Shown: positions 23,764 to 33,291, counted from the first letter of the stretch. The stretch is 49,135 nucleotides of DNA from Akkermansiaceae bacterium (GCA_026461385.1 JAPJNB010000249.1:1-49135); one strand, 5' to 3'. Translations and numbers: made by a program. The notes: generated by a model not told the origin, from the letters alone.

Positions 23764-25545
23764 TCACGAGCCACCCTTGGCGGCGGCGAGCTTTTTGGAA
23801 ATGCGTGCGAAGTCCACTGGGCACGGCTGTGGGTTGTCCTTTTTTCGCTTCAGGCAGTCGAGTGCGGCTTGGTAGTGGCCGCCCATCTCGAGCACGAGCG
23901 CCTTGTCGTGATTGAACTGAGACCAGTGAATCGGATTGGTTTCGGGATCGATCCGCAGGGCGTGCATGTAGTTTTCCAGGCCGGCCATGACCTGCAGTCC
24001 TTCGGCGGGACTTTTTGCGTGGGCCACGGCGATGGCAAGGCAGCCGGTGCAACCCACCTCGGCGAGCGAAAAATGGCCGCTTGGCAGTTCGCGGGCGGGT
24101 GCGAGCGTGGAGAGGCTCGCGATGAATTTCTGGCGCACCTTGGGCCAATCGCGCCTTTGACGGTCGATCACAGCCTGCCATTTCTCCGCATCCATGTCGT
24201 GGAGGTGCAGCGTCCAAATCGCGCGGCCTTGCGCTGGGTATTGCTTGAGCACGTTTGCCATGAGGCGGTTCAGATCGTGCCAGGCAAACGACCGCTGGGC
24301 AGCGAGCGATGCGAAGATTGCCAGCAGGCAAGCGGCAAATGGTGCGGGCCTCGTGGATGGAAGCAGCCGTTGCCAAATGGAAGTTAGAAAAATCGACGTG
24401 CCAAGGCAGAACCATGGCAGGCCAGGATAGATCCGGTATTCAGGCATGAACTCAGGGATCATGAAGAGGACGCGGAACAGGATCGTTGCCACATAAAGTG
24501 CCAGACAGATGCCGAGCAGACGCGTCGATTTTCGCGATGCGAGGAGCCAGCTCAACGCGGTGAGGCCGAGAAATCCCATGGCTGCTAGAATTGCGACGTG
24601 GTCTGGGATGCTCCAGAAGGGTGTGCCGTGGGGCACCAGGGTTTCCGCGATCTGATGGTCTGAGCAGAGCGCCAAGGGGATCACACTTCGCCAAGCGAAT
24701 TCCCAGAAGACCCGGGACAGGGTGTAGGCATGGCCGATGAAGCGTGGGTTCGACCATTGCTCATGGATGCCGAGGCCGCGCTTGAGCATGCCGAGTGCCC
24801 ACGCCGTTGCGATGATTCCCACAAGCGCTGCTAGAACCAGCCATGGGCTTCGCCGCAAGCGATTTCCCAGTTCCTGCGGCATGAAGGCGAGGCCGATCGC
24901 GGAAACCGCCATGAGCGCGTGAAAAAGCCCGGGACCTTTTGAAAAGGTCGCGCCCACCACGGATAGCGCGCAAGCCGCCAACCACCGCCAGCGATGCCAA
25001 GATTTCCGCAAGGCGGGGATCTCGCCATCCGTGGCTTGGGGCACCCATTTCCAATCGCTGTCGCGCAGGAACGTCAGCATCGACCAAGCTGCAAGGATGG
25101 AAAAAAGAGTCACCCATGCGAGATCTTGAGTCCGTGCGTAGTTGGGAATTTCACTTGCCAGCGGGTGCACGGCAAACAACAGCGCCCCGAACCACGCAAC
25201 GCCAGCCGGCCATTGCCCCCTGATGAAATCCCGGGCAAACGCGAACAGCGCGCAAGCAACCGAGGTGTGCAGGATCCAGTTGCCCGCATGGAATGCTACC
25301 GGCGACATTCCGAACAACCGGTACTGGATGACATACCAGAGGGTGGTCCATGAATTGAGTGTCTCTTGGGTGAAATTTCCTGTGCGGACGGCTTCGCAGT
25401 CACGGATTTGCTGCATGTCATCCATGTAGAACTGCGACCCAAGACACCAGAGATGTGCCAGTGCGCTCGCCGCGATGATGCAGGCAAACGGCAGCCATGG
25501 CCGCGTGAGAATTTCTGAAATCCATCTTCGACTCGCTTGCTTCAC
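23764..25545 (-). CDS. Multi-pass membrane protein, GT-C/TMTC-like, with TPR-like tail
   Basis: A 593-residue protein with roughly ten to twelve membrane helices. After helix 1 comes YMDDMQQI, an acidic pair where GT-C glycosyltransferases hold catalytic aspartates. LLFAVHPLASEIPNYA resembles the HP-VE segment of TMTC O-mannosyltransferases. The soluble C-terminal part (about 430-593) has helical repeats resembling TPRs (ENYMHALRIDPETNPIHW, YQAALDCLKRKK). A lipid-linked sugar donor is likely for the class, but activity is inference. It separates dnaA from dnaN, an unusual place for such a gene. Confidence 0.72.
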   Translation of the reverse strand: MKQASRRWISEILTRPWLPFACIIAASALAHLWCLGSQFYMDDMQQIRDCEAVRTGNFTQETLNSWTTLWYVIQYRLFGMSPVAFHAGNWILHTSVACALFAFARDFIRGQWPAGVAWFGALLFAVHPLASEIPNYARTQDLAWVTLFSILAAWSMLTFLRDSDWKWVPQATDGEIPALRKSWHRWRWLAACALSVVGATFSKGPGLFHALMAVSAIGLAFMPQELGNRLRRSPWLVLAALVGIIATAWALGMLKRGLGIHEQWSNPRFIGHAYTLSRVFWEFAWRSVIPLALCSDHQIAETLVPHGTPFWSIPDHVAILAAMGFLGLTALSWLLASRKSTRLLGICLALYVATILFRVLFMIPEFMPEYRIYPGLPWFCLGTSIFLTSIWQRLLPSTRPAPFAACLLAIFASLAAQRSFAWHDLNRLMANVLKQYPAQGRAIWTLHLHDMDAEKWQAVIDRQRRDWPKVRQKFIASLSTLAPARELPSGHFSLAEVGCTGCLAIAVAHAKSPAEGLQVMAGLENYMHALRIDPETNPIHWSQFNHDKALVLEMGGHYQAALDCLKRKKDNPQPCPVDFARISKKLAAAKGGS

Positions 25546-25605
25546 GGGATAAATTCTGTGAGATTTTCAGATCGCCCCGCCGAGTTGAGACCATCCGCAA
25601 CGTGC

Positions 25606-27027
25606 TTAGCGCCGGAGTTGGGACTCGATGCGTGCGATGCTTTCCTTCAGTCCGGGTTCGGCGGTGACCAATTCGGTGACCTTCTTGCAGGCATGAATCA
25701 CGGTTCCATGGTCGCGCCCGCCGAAGGCCTCACCGATCTCCATGAGCGATCCCTTGGTGAGTGAACGGCTCAAATACATGGCCACTTGCCGGGGGAATGC
25801 GATGCTTGCAGGGCGGCGGCGGCTCGTCATGTCGGCGAGGCGGACATCGAAATGTTCGGCCACCGCTTTTTGGATCGCATCGATGGTGATTTGGCGGCTG
25901 GCCTCCTCACGGATGAGGTCGCGGAGCAGGTGCTCGACTTTTTCGATGGTCACGCTTTCTCCCGCGAGAGAGGCGTAGGTGGCCACCCGCATGAGCGCTC
26001 CCTCAAGGCGGCGAACATTGGTGCGGATTTTTTCAGCGAGAAATTGCAGGACGGACTCATCGATGCGGACCTTCCAGTCGATCGATTTCTTTTTGAGGAT
26101 CGCCATCCGAGTTTCCATCTGCGGCGGCTGCATTTCCACGGTTAGGCCGCACTCGAAGCGGGAAATGAGTCGTGGCTCGAGGCTCTTGATCTCGCAGGCG
26201 GGGCGGTCGCAGGTCAAGACCACTTGGTTGCGGCCGTCGAGCAGCGTGTTGAACGTGTGGAAAAACTCCTCTTGTGAGCGCTCCTTGCCCGCAAGGAATT
26301 GCACGTCGTCGATGAGCAGGACGTCTGAGCTGCGGTAACGACGGCGGAATTTTTCGATGTCACCTCGGCGGATCGCGTCGATGAACTCGTTGGTGAATTT
26401 TTCGCAGGTTAGGTAAATGACCCGTGAGCTGGGGCTGCGGCGGAGGATCTCGTGGCCGATCGCCTGCATGAGGTGCGTCTTCCCGAGGCCCGGGCCGCCG
26501 TAAATGAAGAGCGGGTTGTATCCGACTGCGGATTTTTTCGCGACGGCCTCACAGGCGGCATGGGCGAACTGGCTGTTGTCGCCGACCACGAAGCTGGCGA
26601 ACGTGTTCGCGGAGTTCAGGCCGGCGCTTTTGATCCGCTTGTCCAGCGCTTCCCCTTCCAGATTTTTCGGCTTGGCGGGGATGAAATATGACGGAGCAGA
26701 AGCGTCTGGAGCATCGGATCCTGCGAGTTCCACTTGGATCATCACGCGGACTTCGCGGACATCGCTGAAGACACCCGTCACGGCCATGGTCAGCTCTGGC
26801 AGGTAGTTGGTTTCGATCCAGACCTGGTGGATTTCACCGGGCACTGCCAGGGACGCGATTCCGTCCGATACGCCCAGCCAACGTGCGGAGCGGAACCAGC
26901 GCTGGAAGGCATCCGGACTGACCATCACGCTCAGCGCAGAACAAACCCTGTCCCATCCGCCAGACTCCTCTGGGGTGTGGGCGGGATCGGTGCTGACCCC
27001 TTGGGTTTTCAATTTATCTGGCTCCAT
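25606..27027 (-). CDS. dnaA: Chromosomal replication initiator DnaA
   Basis: DnaA binds and opens oriC and loads the helicase. Domain I spans about 25-95; a linker follows; the AAA+ domain holds Walker A GGPGLGKT (177-184) and Walker B LLIDDVQFL, with a sensor and arginine-finger region after it. Domain IV has RRRPASIAFPRQVAMYLSR and FGGRDHGTVIHAC. In most bacteria this last motif is GGRDHTTV; here the second base-contacting residue is Gly. At 473 residues the length is normal. No Shine-Dalgarno is obvious before ATG 27027. The upstream 180 bp is the best oriC candidate in the window. Confidence 0.97.
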   Translation of the reverse strand: MEPDKLKTQGVSTDPAHTPEESGGWDRVCSALSVMVSPDAFQRWFRSARWLGVSDGIASLAVPGEIHQVWIETNYLPELTMAVTGVFSDVREVRVMIQVELAGSDAPDASAPSYFIPAKPKNLEGEALDKRIKSAGLNSANTFASFVVGDNSQFAHAACEAVAKKSAVGYNPLFIYGGPGLGKTHLMQAIGHEILRRSPSSRVIYLTCEKFTNEFIDAIRRGDIEKFRRRYRSSDVLLIDDVQFLAGKERSQEEFFHTFNTLLDGRNQVVLTCDRPACEIKSLEPRLISRFECGLTVEMQPPQMETRMAILKKKSIDWKVRIDESVLQFLAEKIRTNVRRLEGALMRVATYASLAGESVTIEKVEHLLRDLIREEASRQITIDAIQKAVAEHFDVRLADMTSRRRPASIAFPRQVAMYLSRSLTKGSLMEIGEAFGGRDHGTVIHACKKVTELVTAEPGLKESIARIESQLRR

Positions 27028-27207
27028 GGCGGCTTGGTTTTTTTAAAATCTGAGGTCATCGGCAGACCGAGGATTTTTCAATCTCTCGAATGTCGCGGTG
27101 GGCGGATCTTGTGATGCGAAAACGGGCGAAGGAAATTTTTTTATGTTACTCTAACAGGAGTTTTGCGCGTCCACCCTATTCCACAAGCGTTCCACATCGA
27201 AATTTTT
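27028..27207. other. Candidate oriC upstream of dnaA
   Basis: The 180 bp between dnaA and the symporter gene contain three A/T tracts (TTTTTTTAAAA at 27038-27048, AATTTTTTTATG near 27134, TTTTTTTAAAA starting about 27203) and two TTCCACA words 11 bp apart. TATTCCACA (27177-27185) is one mismatch from TTWTNCACA; CGTTCCACA (27188-27196) is two. Position beside dnaA supports an origin, but few boxes are visible; it may be only the dnaA promoter with autoregulatory boxes. Confidence 0.4.
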
Positions 27208-28887
27208 TTAAAACTTGACCTGGATATTATTTCGCTCTCCCGAACTATCCAGCGTTGAGTGCTCGCTGCGAAAGCAAAGTGCCACGGCGATGGTTACCCA
27301 AGTGCCTGCCATGATGCGCCATGGGAATTCGATCACGGGCATCCATGGGAAGTTCGTGTAGAGCGGTTGTTGGGTTGCCATTTTCCAGAGGTCATTGGGC
27401 AGGTTGCTGAGGATGGCGACCACGATGATGCCAGCCGCCATGGCGATCGGGTTGCCCACATCGCTGCCGCGTGAGCGAGTGAAAAGGGCGACGATGAAAA
27501 TGCCGAGTAAGGATCCGTAAGTGTAGCCGAAGCTGCCGAGGATGATACCGATGATGCTGAGGCTGGGGTTTTGGGCTTTGACGAAGGCGGTTGCTAGCCC
27601 GATGAAGATGAGCACAAGGGCAAAGGCGATGGTGCTGAGTTTGATGACTCGGACGCGTGCTTGGTCGTCGGTGGGAGTTTGAAACCAGCGGAAATGGAAA
27701 TCTCGCGAGTAGCTGGTGGCCAATGAGTTCATGGCGGTTCCAAGGGAGCCCATGGTGGTGGCGAGTACTCCCGCGACGACGAGCCCGCGCAGGCCCCCAG
27801 GCATCACATCGATGACGAAATACGGGAAAATCCGCGCGTGGTCCGGCTTGCCTGCGGCCATCGGCAATGACGGGTCATGGATGACGTGTCCGTAGTAAAC
27901 CGAGAGCAGGATACCGATCGTTAGAACCGCGAACGTGACGGGAATATCGGCGATGCCCGAGAGGATGGTGGCCACCGCGCTTTGGTGTTTATTTTTTGCG
28001 GTGAGCATGCGCTGCACCATGTCTTGATCGGTTCCGTGGGTCGCCAAGGTGACAAATAGCGAGCCGAACAGAGCGGCCCAGACGGTGAATTCGCTTTCCA
28101 GCACGCTCTTGATCGCAGACCAGTTGCTTCCGTAGGAGGCGATGAATCTTGGATCGGCAGGAGCATCGCCCTTCCATTGCCAGAGGATGAGGTCGTGTGG
28201 GCCGGTGAGGTGGAATTTCGCGCCAGACCACCCATGGGGAATGTGGCCAAGGAGGTACCAGACTGAGAACCCGAGCGCACCGAAAAGCACGGCGATTTGA
28301 AGCACGTCGGTCCAGATGACCGCCTTGATTCCGCCCACGGCCGTGTAGGCTGCGGTGAGTAGGCTGATGATCACGAGAGCGGCGCCGGTCACCCAGAATT
28401 GTTCCCAGTTTCCGAGTGGGCGGCCGGGGTTCATTTGGTTCCAGATCACCACGACTAACAGCGTGGGCACCCAGAGTCGGGAGCCGCTGGCGAGTGAACG
28501 CGTGAGCAGGAAGATCACGCTTGCCACGCTGCGAGTGCGAGGGCCAAAACGGATTTCAAGAAACTCGTAGATGCTCACCACGTTGTGTTTGTAAAACGCA
28601 GGGATGAACACCGCGCTCACCACCAAGCGCGCCAACAAGTACCCCACCATCAGTTGCGCGTAGGTATAATTTTTTAGCCGAAAACCTTCACCCGGCGTGC
28701 CAAAAAACGTGCCGGCGCTGATCTCGGAGGCGAGGATCGAAGCGAGCACCGCCCACCAAGGGATCGTCCGCCCACCGAGCGCAAAATCGGCCACCCCGTG
28801 GTTCTGGCGGCTGAAGTACGCACCGATTCCGACGATGATGGAGAAATAAATTCCAACGATGAGCAGATCAAAACCCAAAGGCGACAT
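27208..28887 (-). CDS. Sodium:solute symporter family protein
   Basis: A 559-residue SSS transporter from ATG 28887 (MSPLGFDLLIVGIYF). Helix 1 is followed by the hallmark loop HGVADFALGGRTIPWW and by ASILASEISAGTFFGTPGEGF. Thirteen or more helices follow; GVLATTMGSLGTAMNSLATS covers the sodium-site helix. A longer frame to 29007 adds a proline-rich, non-hydrophobic leader and is unlikely. Unlike the other SSS protein here it has no sugar gene beside it, so substrate is open (sugars, acids and amino acids occur in this branch). Its stop abuts the dnaA upstream region. Confidence 0.87.
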   Translation of the reverse strand: MSPLGFDLLIVGIYFSIIVGIGAYFSRQNHGVADFALGGRTIPWWAVLASILASEISAGTFFGTPGEGFRLKNYTYAQLMVGYLLARLVVSAVFIPAFYKHNVVSIYEFLEIRFGPRTRSVASVIFLLTRSLASGSRLWVPTLLVVVIWNQMNPGRPLGNWEQFWVTGAALVIISLLTAAYTAVGGIKAVIWTDVLQIAVLFGALGFSVWYLLGHIPHGWSGAKFHLTGPHDLILWQWKGDAPADPRFIASYGSNWSAIKSVLESEFTVWAALFGSLFVTLATHGTDQDMVQRMLTAKNKHQSAVATILSGIADIPVTFAVLTIGILLSVYYGHVIHDPSLPMAAGKPDHARIFPYFVIDVMPGGLRGLVVAGVLATTMGSLGTAMNSLATSYSRDFHFRWFQTPTDDQARVRVIKLSTIAFALVLIFIGLATAFVKAQNPSLSIIGIILGSFGYTYGSLLGIFIVALFTRSRGSDVGNPIAMAAGIIVVAILSNLPNDLWKMATQQPLYTNFPWMPVIEFPWRIMAGTWVTIAVALCFRSEHSTLDSSGERNNIQVKF

Positions 28888-29018
28888 GCCACGGATCCTA
28901 TGCGGCCGGGGAGACGATCCAAGCGCCAAGTTGCTCGGAAATGGGCCGGGGTGGATCTCCTCTTGCGGACGACCGGAAATGGGGCGATAGTCGAGGGTCA
29001 AATTCATCCCCCCACCTC

Positions 29019-29498
29019 ATGGAAAAGCTCATCATCATCGCCGATCGCGGACGGGTCAGACCCGTGAAAGTCCAGCCCGCTGGGGACGACCCACAGCAGA
29101 AACCGCATTTGGTTGAAGAAGCCGGCAGCACGGTCGAGATGCGGCCGCTGTCGGTGCACCAAGCGGTCACCGACCACGCGGGTCGTTTCTCGCAAGGAGG
29201 AGCGGTCGATCAGCGCACGAGGATGTCCTACGGCGAGGAGCATCACATGGAGGAAGAACTCGAGACTCAAGCGCTCAAGCGGGTCGCGGGGAAGATTGGA
29301 GAAATCGTCGCGTCGGCAGGCTACCCGGCTTGGCGGCTGGTGGTTCCTCAGGAAATCCTTGCGGCATTGATCGTGGCCCTTCCCCGTGCGGCCCATCGGG
29401 TGCTTACCGATCCCGTGGCGGGTGACTGGACGAAGTTGCCCCTCGCGGAGTTGGAGCAGCGATTGTTGTTCCCGCCCAAAGGTGGCTGGAAGCATTGA
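29019..29498 (+). CDS. Host-attachment-protein-like (baeRF/host_attach family)
   Basis: A 159-residue protein beginning KLIIIADRGRVRPVKVQ, the typical opening of proteins labelled 'host attachment protein'. Later blocks are a GRFSQGG region, a QALKRVAGKIGEIVASAG helix and RLVVPQEILAALIVAL. The family is related to archaeal release-factor-like (baeRF) domains; its function in free-living bacteria is unknown. ATG 29019 gives the canonical N-terminus. It starts divergently from the symporter gene and is followed by the PAC2 gene after 27 bp. Confidence 0.72.
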   Translation: MEKLIIIADRGRVRPVKVQPAGDDPQQKPHLVEEAGSTVEMRPLSVHQAVTDHAGRFSQGGAVDQRTRMSYGEEHHMEEELETQALKRVAGKIGEIVASAGYPAWRLVVPQEILAALIVALPRAAHRVLTDPVAGDWTKLPLAELEQRLLFPPKGGWKH

Positions 29499-29525
29499 GC
29501 CATCAAACCCGAAGCCCCTGCCCCC

Positions 29526-30458
29526 ATGGAAAACCAACCCCCTCTCAATGACCCGTGGCTCATCGCTGCATGGCCGGGAATGGGCGCTGTCGCGAGCAGT
29601 TCCTGCTATTACCTCATCGCCAAACTTGGCATGCGCCTGTTAGAAGAATTTCCGGCCCGCGAGTTTTTCGACCTAGAAAGCATCGAGGTGAAGGACGGTC
29701 TGATCCTCACCGGCCCGCTCCCGCGCAGTCGATTTTTCGTTTGGCAGGACCCTCACAAGACCCATGACCTCGTCGTGTTTATTGGTGAGGCGCAACCTCC
29801 CTCCAAGGGGGCCGCCTTCTGCGGGAAATTGATCGAATACGCACGCCAACTTGGGGTGCGCAAGGTTTTCACCTTTGCCGCCATGGGCACCCAGATGCGG
29901 CCCAAGAATGCCTCGCGGGTGTTTGGTGCTGCCATCGACCCGGGGACGCTCGAGCATTTCAAGCGTTGTGACGTTCATGTGTTAGAAAAAGGTCAGATCA
30001 GCGGGTTGAACGGAGTGTTGTTAGGAGTCGCCGCCGATTATGGCATGAAAGGAGGCTGCTTGCTTGGCGAGATGCCCCAGGTTTTTTCTCAATTTCCATT
30101 TCCTAAAGCCTCGCTCGCGGTGCTCAAGGGGTTCAAGCGACTGGCGGAGATCACGATCGACTTCAAGGAGTTGCAGGCACAGGCGCAAGAAGTCGAGAAT
30201 GGGCTTGAGGAGTTTCTCAACCGGCTGGAGAGCTCGGTGGGCAACCCGAGCGGAGCTGCGTCCGTGGTCGATGAGGTCGAATCCGACTCCCTACCGCCCA
30301 GCATCAACAAGACCGAGATGCAGAAAATTAGCCGCCTCTTTTCGGTGGCCCGCGCCGACCGCTCGCGAGCCTATGAGCTCAAGCAAGAACTCGACCGACT
30401 TCACGTGTTTCACCAGTACGAAGACCAGTTTCTCGACCTCTTCAAAGAACCCGATTGA
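29526..30458 (+). CDS. PAC2 family protein
   Basis: A 310-residue protein with a PAC2 (proteasome assembly chaperone 2-like) domain over about 1-230. Blocks seen are LIAAWPGMGAVASSS, FFDLESIEVKDG, HDLVVFIGEAQP, VRKVFTFAAMGTQM and LNGVLLGVAADYGMKGGCL. Residues 205-310 form a charged helical tail that may be coiled coil (ITIDFKELQAQAQEVENG). Bacterial members outside the actinobacteria have no settled role. It is likely cotranscribed with the preceding gene and converges on the exonuclease gene 33 bp away. Confidence 0.82.
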   Translation: MENQPPLNDPWLIAAWPGMGAVASSSCYYLIAKLGMRLLEEFPAREFFDLESIEVKDGLILTGPLPRSRFFVWQDPHKTHDLVVFIGEAQPPSKGAAFCGKLIEYARQLGVRKVFTFAAMGTQMRPKNASRVFGAAIDPGTLEHFKRCDVHVLEKGQISGLNGVLLGVAADYGMKGGCLLGEMPQVFSQFPFPKASLAVLKGFKRLAEITIDFKELQAQAQEVENGLEEFLNRLESSVGNPSGAASVVDEVESDSLPPSINKTEMQKISRLFSVARADRSRAYELKQELDRLHVFHQYEDQFLDLFKEPD

Positions 30459-30491
30459 GCGAGTGCTTCACCTGAGTGGCGAGGCGGGTCG

Positions 30492-31091
30492 TTAGCTGCT
30501 CGCCTCGAGCGCGTGGTAAACTTGCAACGCAGCGTAAGCGTCATTGGCGGCATACAGCAGTTGGCGATCCGACAGCTCGCGTTGGGCCCAGTTCGAAGTC
30601 GTGACCGACTTGGACTTGGTGAGCTTGCGGTTGAATAGCATCGCAATGGCAGTTTTCGCACCGATCGAGTTTCGGTAGCCAAGTTGCCGAAACGAGCGGT
30701 CAAGATCCACGATGGAATTGGGCCGGATGCCAAAGCGGTCGGAAATTTGGCTGAGATCGCCGCCGAGGCCGAAGCCGATCTTGGTGATGGCAGTAGATTT
30801 GAGCAATTCCATGATCACCGGATGGCTCTCGGTGACATGCGCTTGAAAAATGAAGGCCTTCTCGCTGGTGGCAAATTGCAGCACATGGGGACCTTCCGAT
30901 TTCTGGCCTTTGGCGAAGGTTGGCTTGGACTCGGTGTCGAAACCCACGAGCTTGACTTGGGTCAGCTCAGCGATGGCGAGGTTGGCCTGGCGCTCGTTGG
31001 TCACGACAAAGACTTGCTCCAACTCAAGCCCCGCATAGGCCTCCAGTTCGGCGATCTGGGTTTTGTCGGGTGGTGACTTGTGCTGGCTCAT
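30492..31091 (-). CDS. 3'-5' exonuclease, DEDDy (RNase D/WRN-like)
   Basis: A 199-residue single-domain exonuclease. The metal-binding acids are visible: Asp and Glu in VGFDTESKPTF (Exo I), Asp in GFGLGGDLSQI (Exo II), and Tyr plus Asp in LYAANDAYAALQVY (Exo III, YxxxD, hence DEDDy). The family includes the WRN exonuclease and RNase D catalytic cores, but no HRDC or helicase domain is attached here. It may process RNA or DNA 3' ends. The start at 31091 (MSQHKSPPD) has no conserved upstream alternative. Confidence 0.87.
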   Translation of the reverse strand: MSQHKSPPDKTQIAELEAYAGLELEQVFVVTNERQANLAIAELTQVKLVGFDTESKPTFAKGQKSEGPHVLQFATSEKAFIFQAHVTESHPVIMELLKSTAITKIGFGLGGDLSQISDRFGIRPNSIVDLDRSFRQLGYRNSIGAKTAIAMLFNRKLTKSKSVTTSNWAQRELSDRQLLYAANDAYAALQVYHALEASS

Positions 31092-31283
31092 GGAAATTTG
31101 TCGGTCATAATGCCCCCTCGTGGCAACTTCCCATGATTCCTTCGATTAAGAATGGAATCAAGCACATGCTGGCAATTTTCACGTTGGCCCACCGCGCCAG
31201 ATCGGAGCGTGCGCATGGGGATTCGAAGGTTCTCGGTGAATTTCGCTTTTCCCGATCCGGAAAATCCTGCATCGTTGGGTGCA

Positions 31284-33272
31284 ATGATGGATAGCCCCCA
31301 ACTCGTAATTGATGACCCATGGCTGGAACCTCACCAAGGGGTGATCGAACGCCGAATGAGGCAGTTTTCCGATACGCTGGCGGCCATCGAAGCACGCTCG
31401 GGTTCGCTCGCTGAGTACGCGAGGTACCACGAAGATGTGGGGGTTCACTATCGTCACGATCTCCAGCGCTGGACGGTACGCGAGTGGGCTCCTGGGGCAC
31501 AGGCGGTGTCGGTGTTCGGAGATTTTAATGAGTGGAATCGCTCGAGCCATCCGCTTGCCCCGTCGGAAAGCGGCATTTGGTCGTTAGATTTGCCACAGGG
31601 TACGATGGCCCACGGGCAAGGGATCAAGCTTCACGTCGTCGGGGCGGACGGCACGCAGCGCGACCGCATCCCTGCCAGCATTCGCCGCGCGGTGCAGGAT
31701 CCAACAACTCATGATTTCGCGGGACAAGTTTGGAATCCGCCTCAGCCATACGAGTGGAAAAACCCCTTCGACCCGGCATCGATCACCGCGCCGTTGATCT
31801 ATGAATCCCACGTCGGCATGGCGGGTGAAGAGCCACGCGTCCACAGCTATCGCGAATTTGCGGACTCCGTTTTGCCTCGGATCGTCGCCCTTGGCTACAA
31901 CACCGTGCAGCTGATGGCGGTCCAAGAGCACCCGTACTACGGATCCTTTGGCTATCATGTCTCATCGTTCTTCGCTCCCTGCTCGCGCTTCGGCACGCCG
32001 GAGGATTTGAAGTATCTCATCGATGTCGCCCACGGACATGGTTTGGCGGTTTTGTTAGATGTCGTCCACTCGCATGCGGTGAAAAACATCGCGGAGGGTC
32101 TCAACGACTTCGACGGCACCGGGCACCAGTATTTTCACAATGGGCCGCTGGGGAATCACCCGGCTTGGGACTCGAAATGCTTCGACTACGGTCGTCCGCA
32201 AGTCCGGCAGTTCCTGCTGTCGAATGTCCGCTACTGGTTAGAAGAATTTCACTTTGATGGATTTCGTTTCGATGGGGTGACTTCGATGCTCTATCATTCG
32301 CGGGGCAACAAGGCGTTTGGGAGTTATGACGATTATTTCGGCAGTGATGCCGATGACGCTGCGATTCTCTATCTGAAATTGGCGTCCAAGCTGATTCAAG
32401 AGATCAAGCCTGGAGCGATTGCGATTGCGGAAGACATGTCCGGGATGCCCGGTCTGTGCCGACCGATCGAAGAGGGTGGCATTGGGTTTTCCTATCGGCT
32501 TGCGATGGGGATCCCAGATTACTGGATCAAGCTGCTCAAGCACCGCCGCGACGAGGACTGGGACATCGGCGAACTCTGGGGGATGCTGGCGAATCGGCGT
32601 CGTGGAGAGGCAACCATCGCGTATGCGGAAAGCCATGACCAAGCGCTCGTCGGAGATAAGACGCTGGCGTTCTGGCTGATGGATCAGGAAATGTATTGGC
32701 ACATGGATCAAGCGGATCCGCATCCCGTGATCGAGCGGGGGATTGCGTTGCATAAGCTCATCCGGCTGGTGACGCTGGTGCTGGGTGGTGAGGGGTGGCT
32801 CAATTTCATGGGCAATGAGTTTGGCCATCCGGAGTGGTTGGATTTTCCACGCGAGGGGAATGATTGGTCGTTCCACTACTGCCGCCGCCAGTGGTCACTC
32901 GTCGACCACCCCGATTTGAAATATCGTTGGCTTGCGGAGTTCGATCGGCAGATGATGGGTTTTGTTAGAAAATCCGCTTTGCTCTCCACGCCTCCGGCGC
33001 AATGCCTTCACATGGATCATGGTGCGAAGATTCTCATCGCGGAGCGAGCGAACCGGATTTTTGTGTTCAACTTTTCCGTCGCGCAATCGTTGTTTGACTA
33101 CCCGGTTCATGTCCCTGGGGTTGAGACTCGCCATTTGGTATTGGACACCGACCGTTCGGACACGGGCGGTCATGGTCGGGTGGACTCGACGTGCCAATAC
33201 CCCGTGAACGGTGATGGAGTGATGAAAATTTATTGCCCATCGAGATCGGGATTGGTTTTTGAGAAAGCTTAA
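31284..33272 (+). CDS. glgB: 1,4-alpha-glucan branching enzyme, eukaryotic-type GH13_8
   Basis: Makes alpha-1,6 branches in glycogen. A CBM48-like N-terminal module (REWAPGAQAVSVFGDFNEWN) precedes the GH13 barrel. Catalytic residues: Asp in GFRFDGVTSM (near 327), Glu in AIAEDMSGMPG (near 381) and transition-state Asp in ESHDQALVGDK (near 450). The YESHVGMA and HPYYGSFGYHVSSFF blocks place it with eukaryotic-type enzymes rather than E. coli GlgB. ATG 31284 gives 662 residues; a frame to 31152 is not conserved. Glycogen synthase and other glg genes are not in this window. Confidence 0.92.
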   Translation: MMDSPQLVIDDPWLEPHQGVIERRMRQFSDTLAAIEARSGSLAEYARYHEDVGVHYRHDLQRWTVREWAPGAQAVSVFGDFNEWNRSSHPLAPSESGIWSLDLPQGTMAHGQGIKLHVVGADGTQRDRIPASIRRAVQDPTTHDFAGQVWNPPQPYEWKNPFDPASITAPLIYESHVGMAGEEPRVHSYREFADSVLPRIVALGYNTVQLMAVQEHPYYGSFGYHVSSFFAPCSRFGTPEDLKYLIDVAHGHGLAVLLDVVHSHAVKNIAEGLNDFDGTGHQYFHNGPLGNHPAWDSKCFDYGRPQVRQFLLSNVRYWLEEFHFDGFRFDGVTSMLYHSRGNKAFGSYDDYFGSDADDAAILYLKLASKLIQEIKPGAIAIAEDMSGMPGLCRPIEEGGIGFSYRLAMGIPDYWIKLLKHRRDEDWDIGELWGMLANRRRGEATIAYAESHDQALVGDKTLAFWLMDQEMYWHMDQADPHPVIERGIALHKLIRLVTLVLGGEGWLNFMGNEFGHPEWLDFPREGNDWSFHYCRRQWSLVDHPDLKYRWLAEFDRQMMGFVRKSALLSTPPAQCLHMDHGAKILIAERANRIFVFNFSVAQSLFDYPVHVPGVETRHLVLDTDRSDTGGHGRVDSTCQYPVNGDGVMKIYCPSRSGLVFEKA

Positions 33273-33291
33273 CCCCTACGATCCAATTTTT

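Noticed and set aside
23704-24387. 227-codon plus-strand frame opposite the GT-C-like gene
   Set aside because: The minus-strand frame has regular membrane helices and family motifs; the plus frame does not.
30476-30506. GGCGAG/CTCGCC hairpin as terminator between the convergent PAC2 and exonuclease genes
   Set aside because: Weak stem, long loop and no T-run; partly inside the exonuclease coding end.
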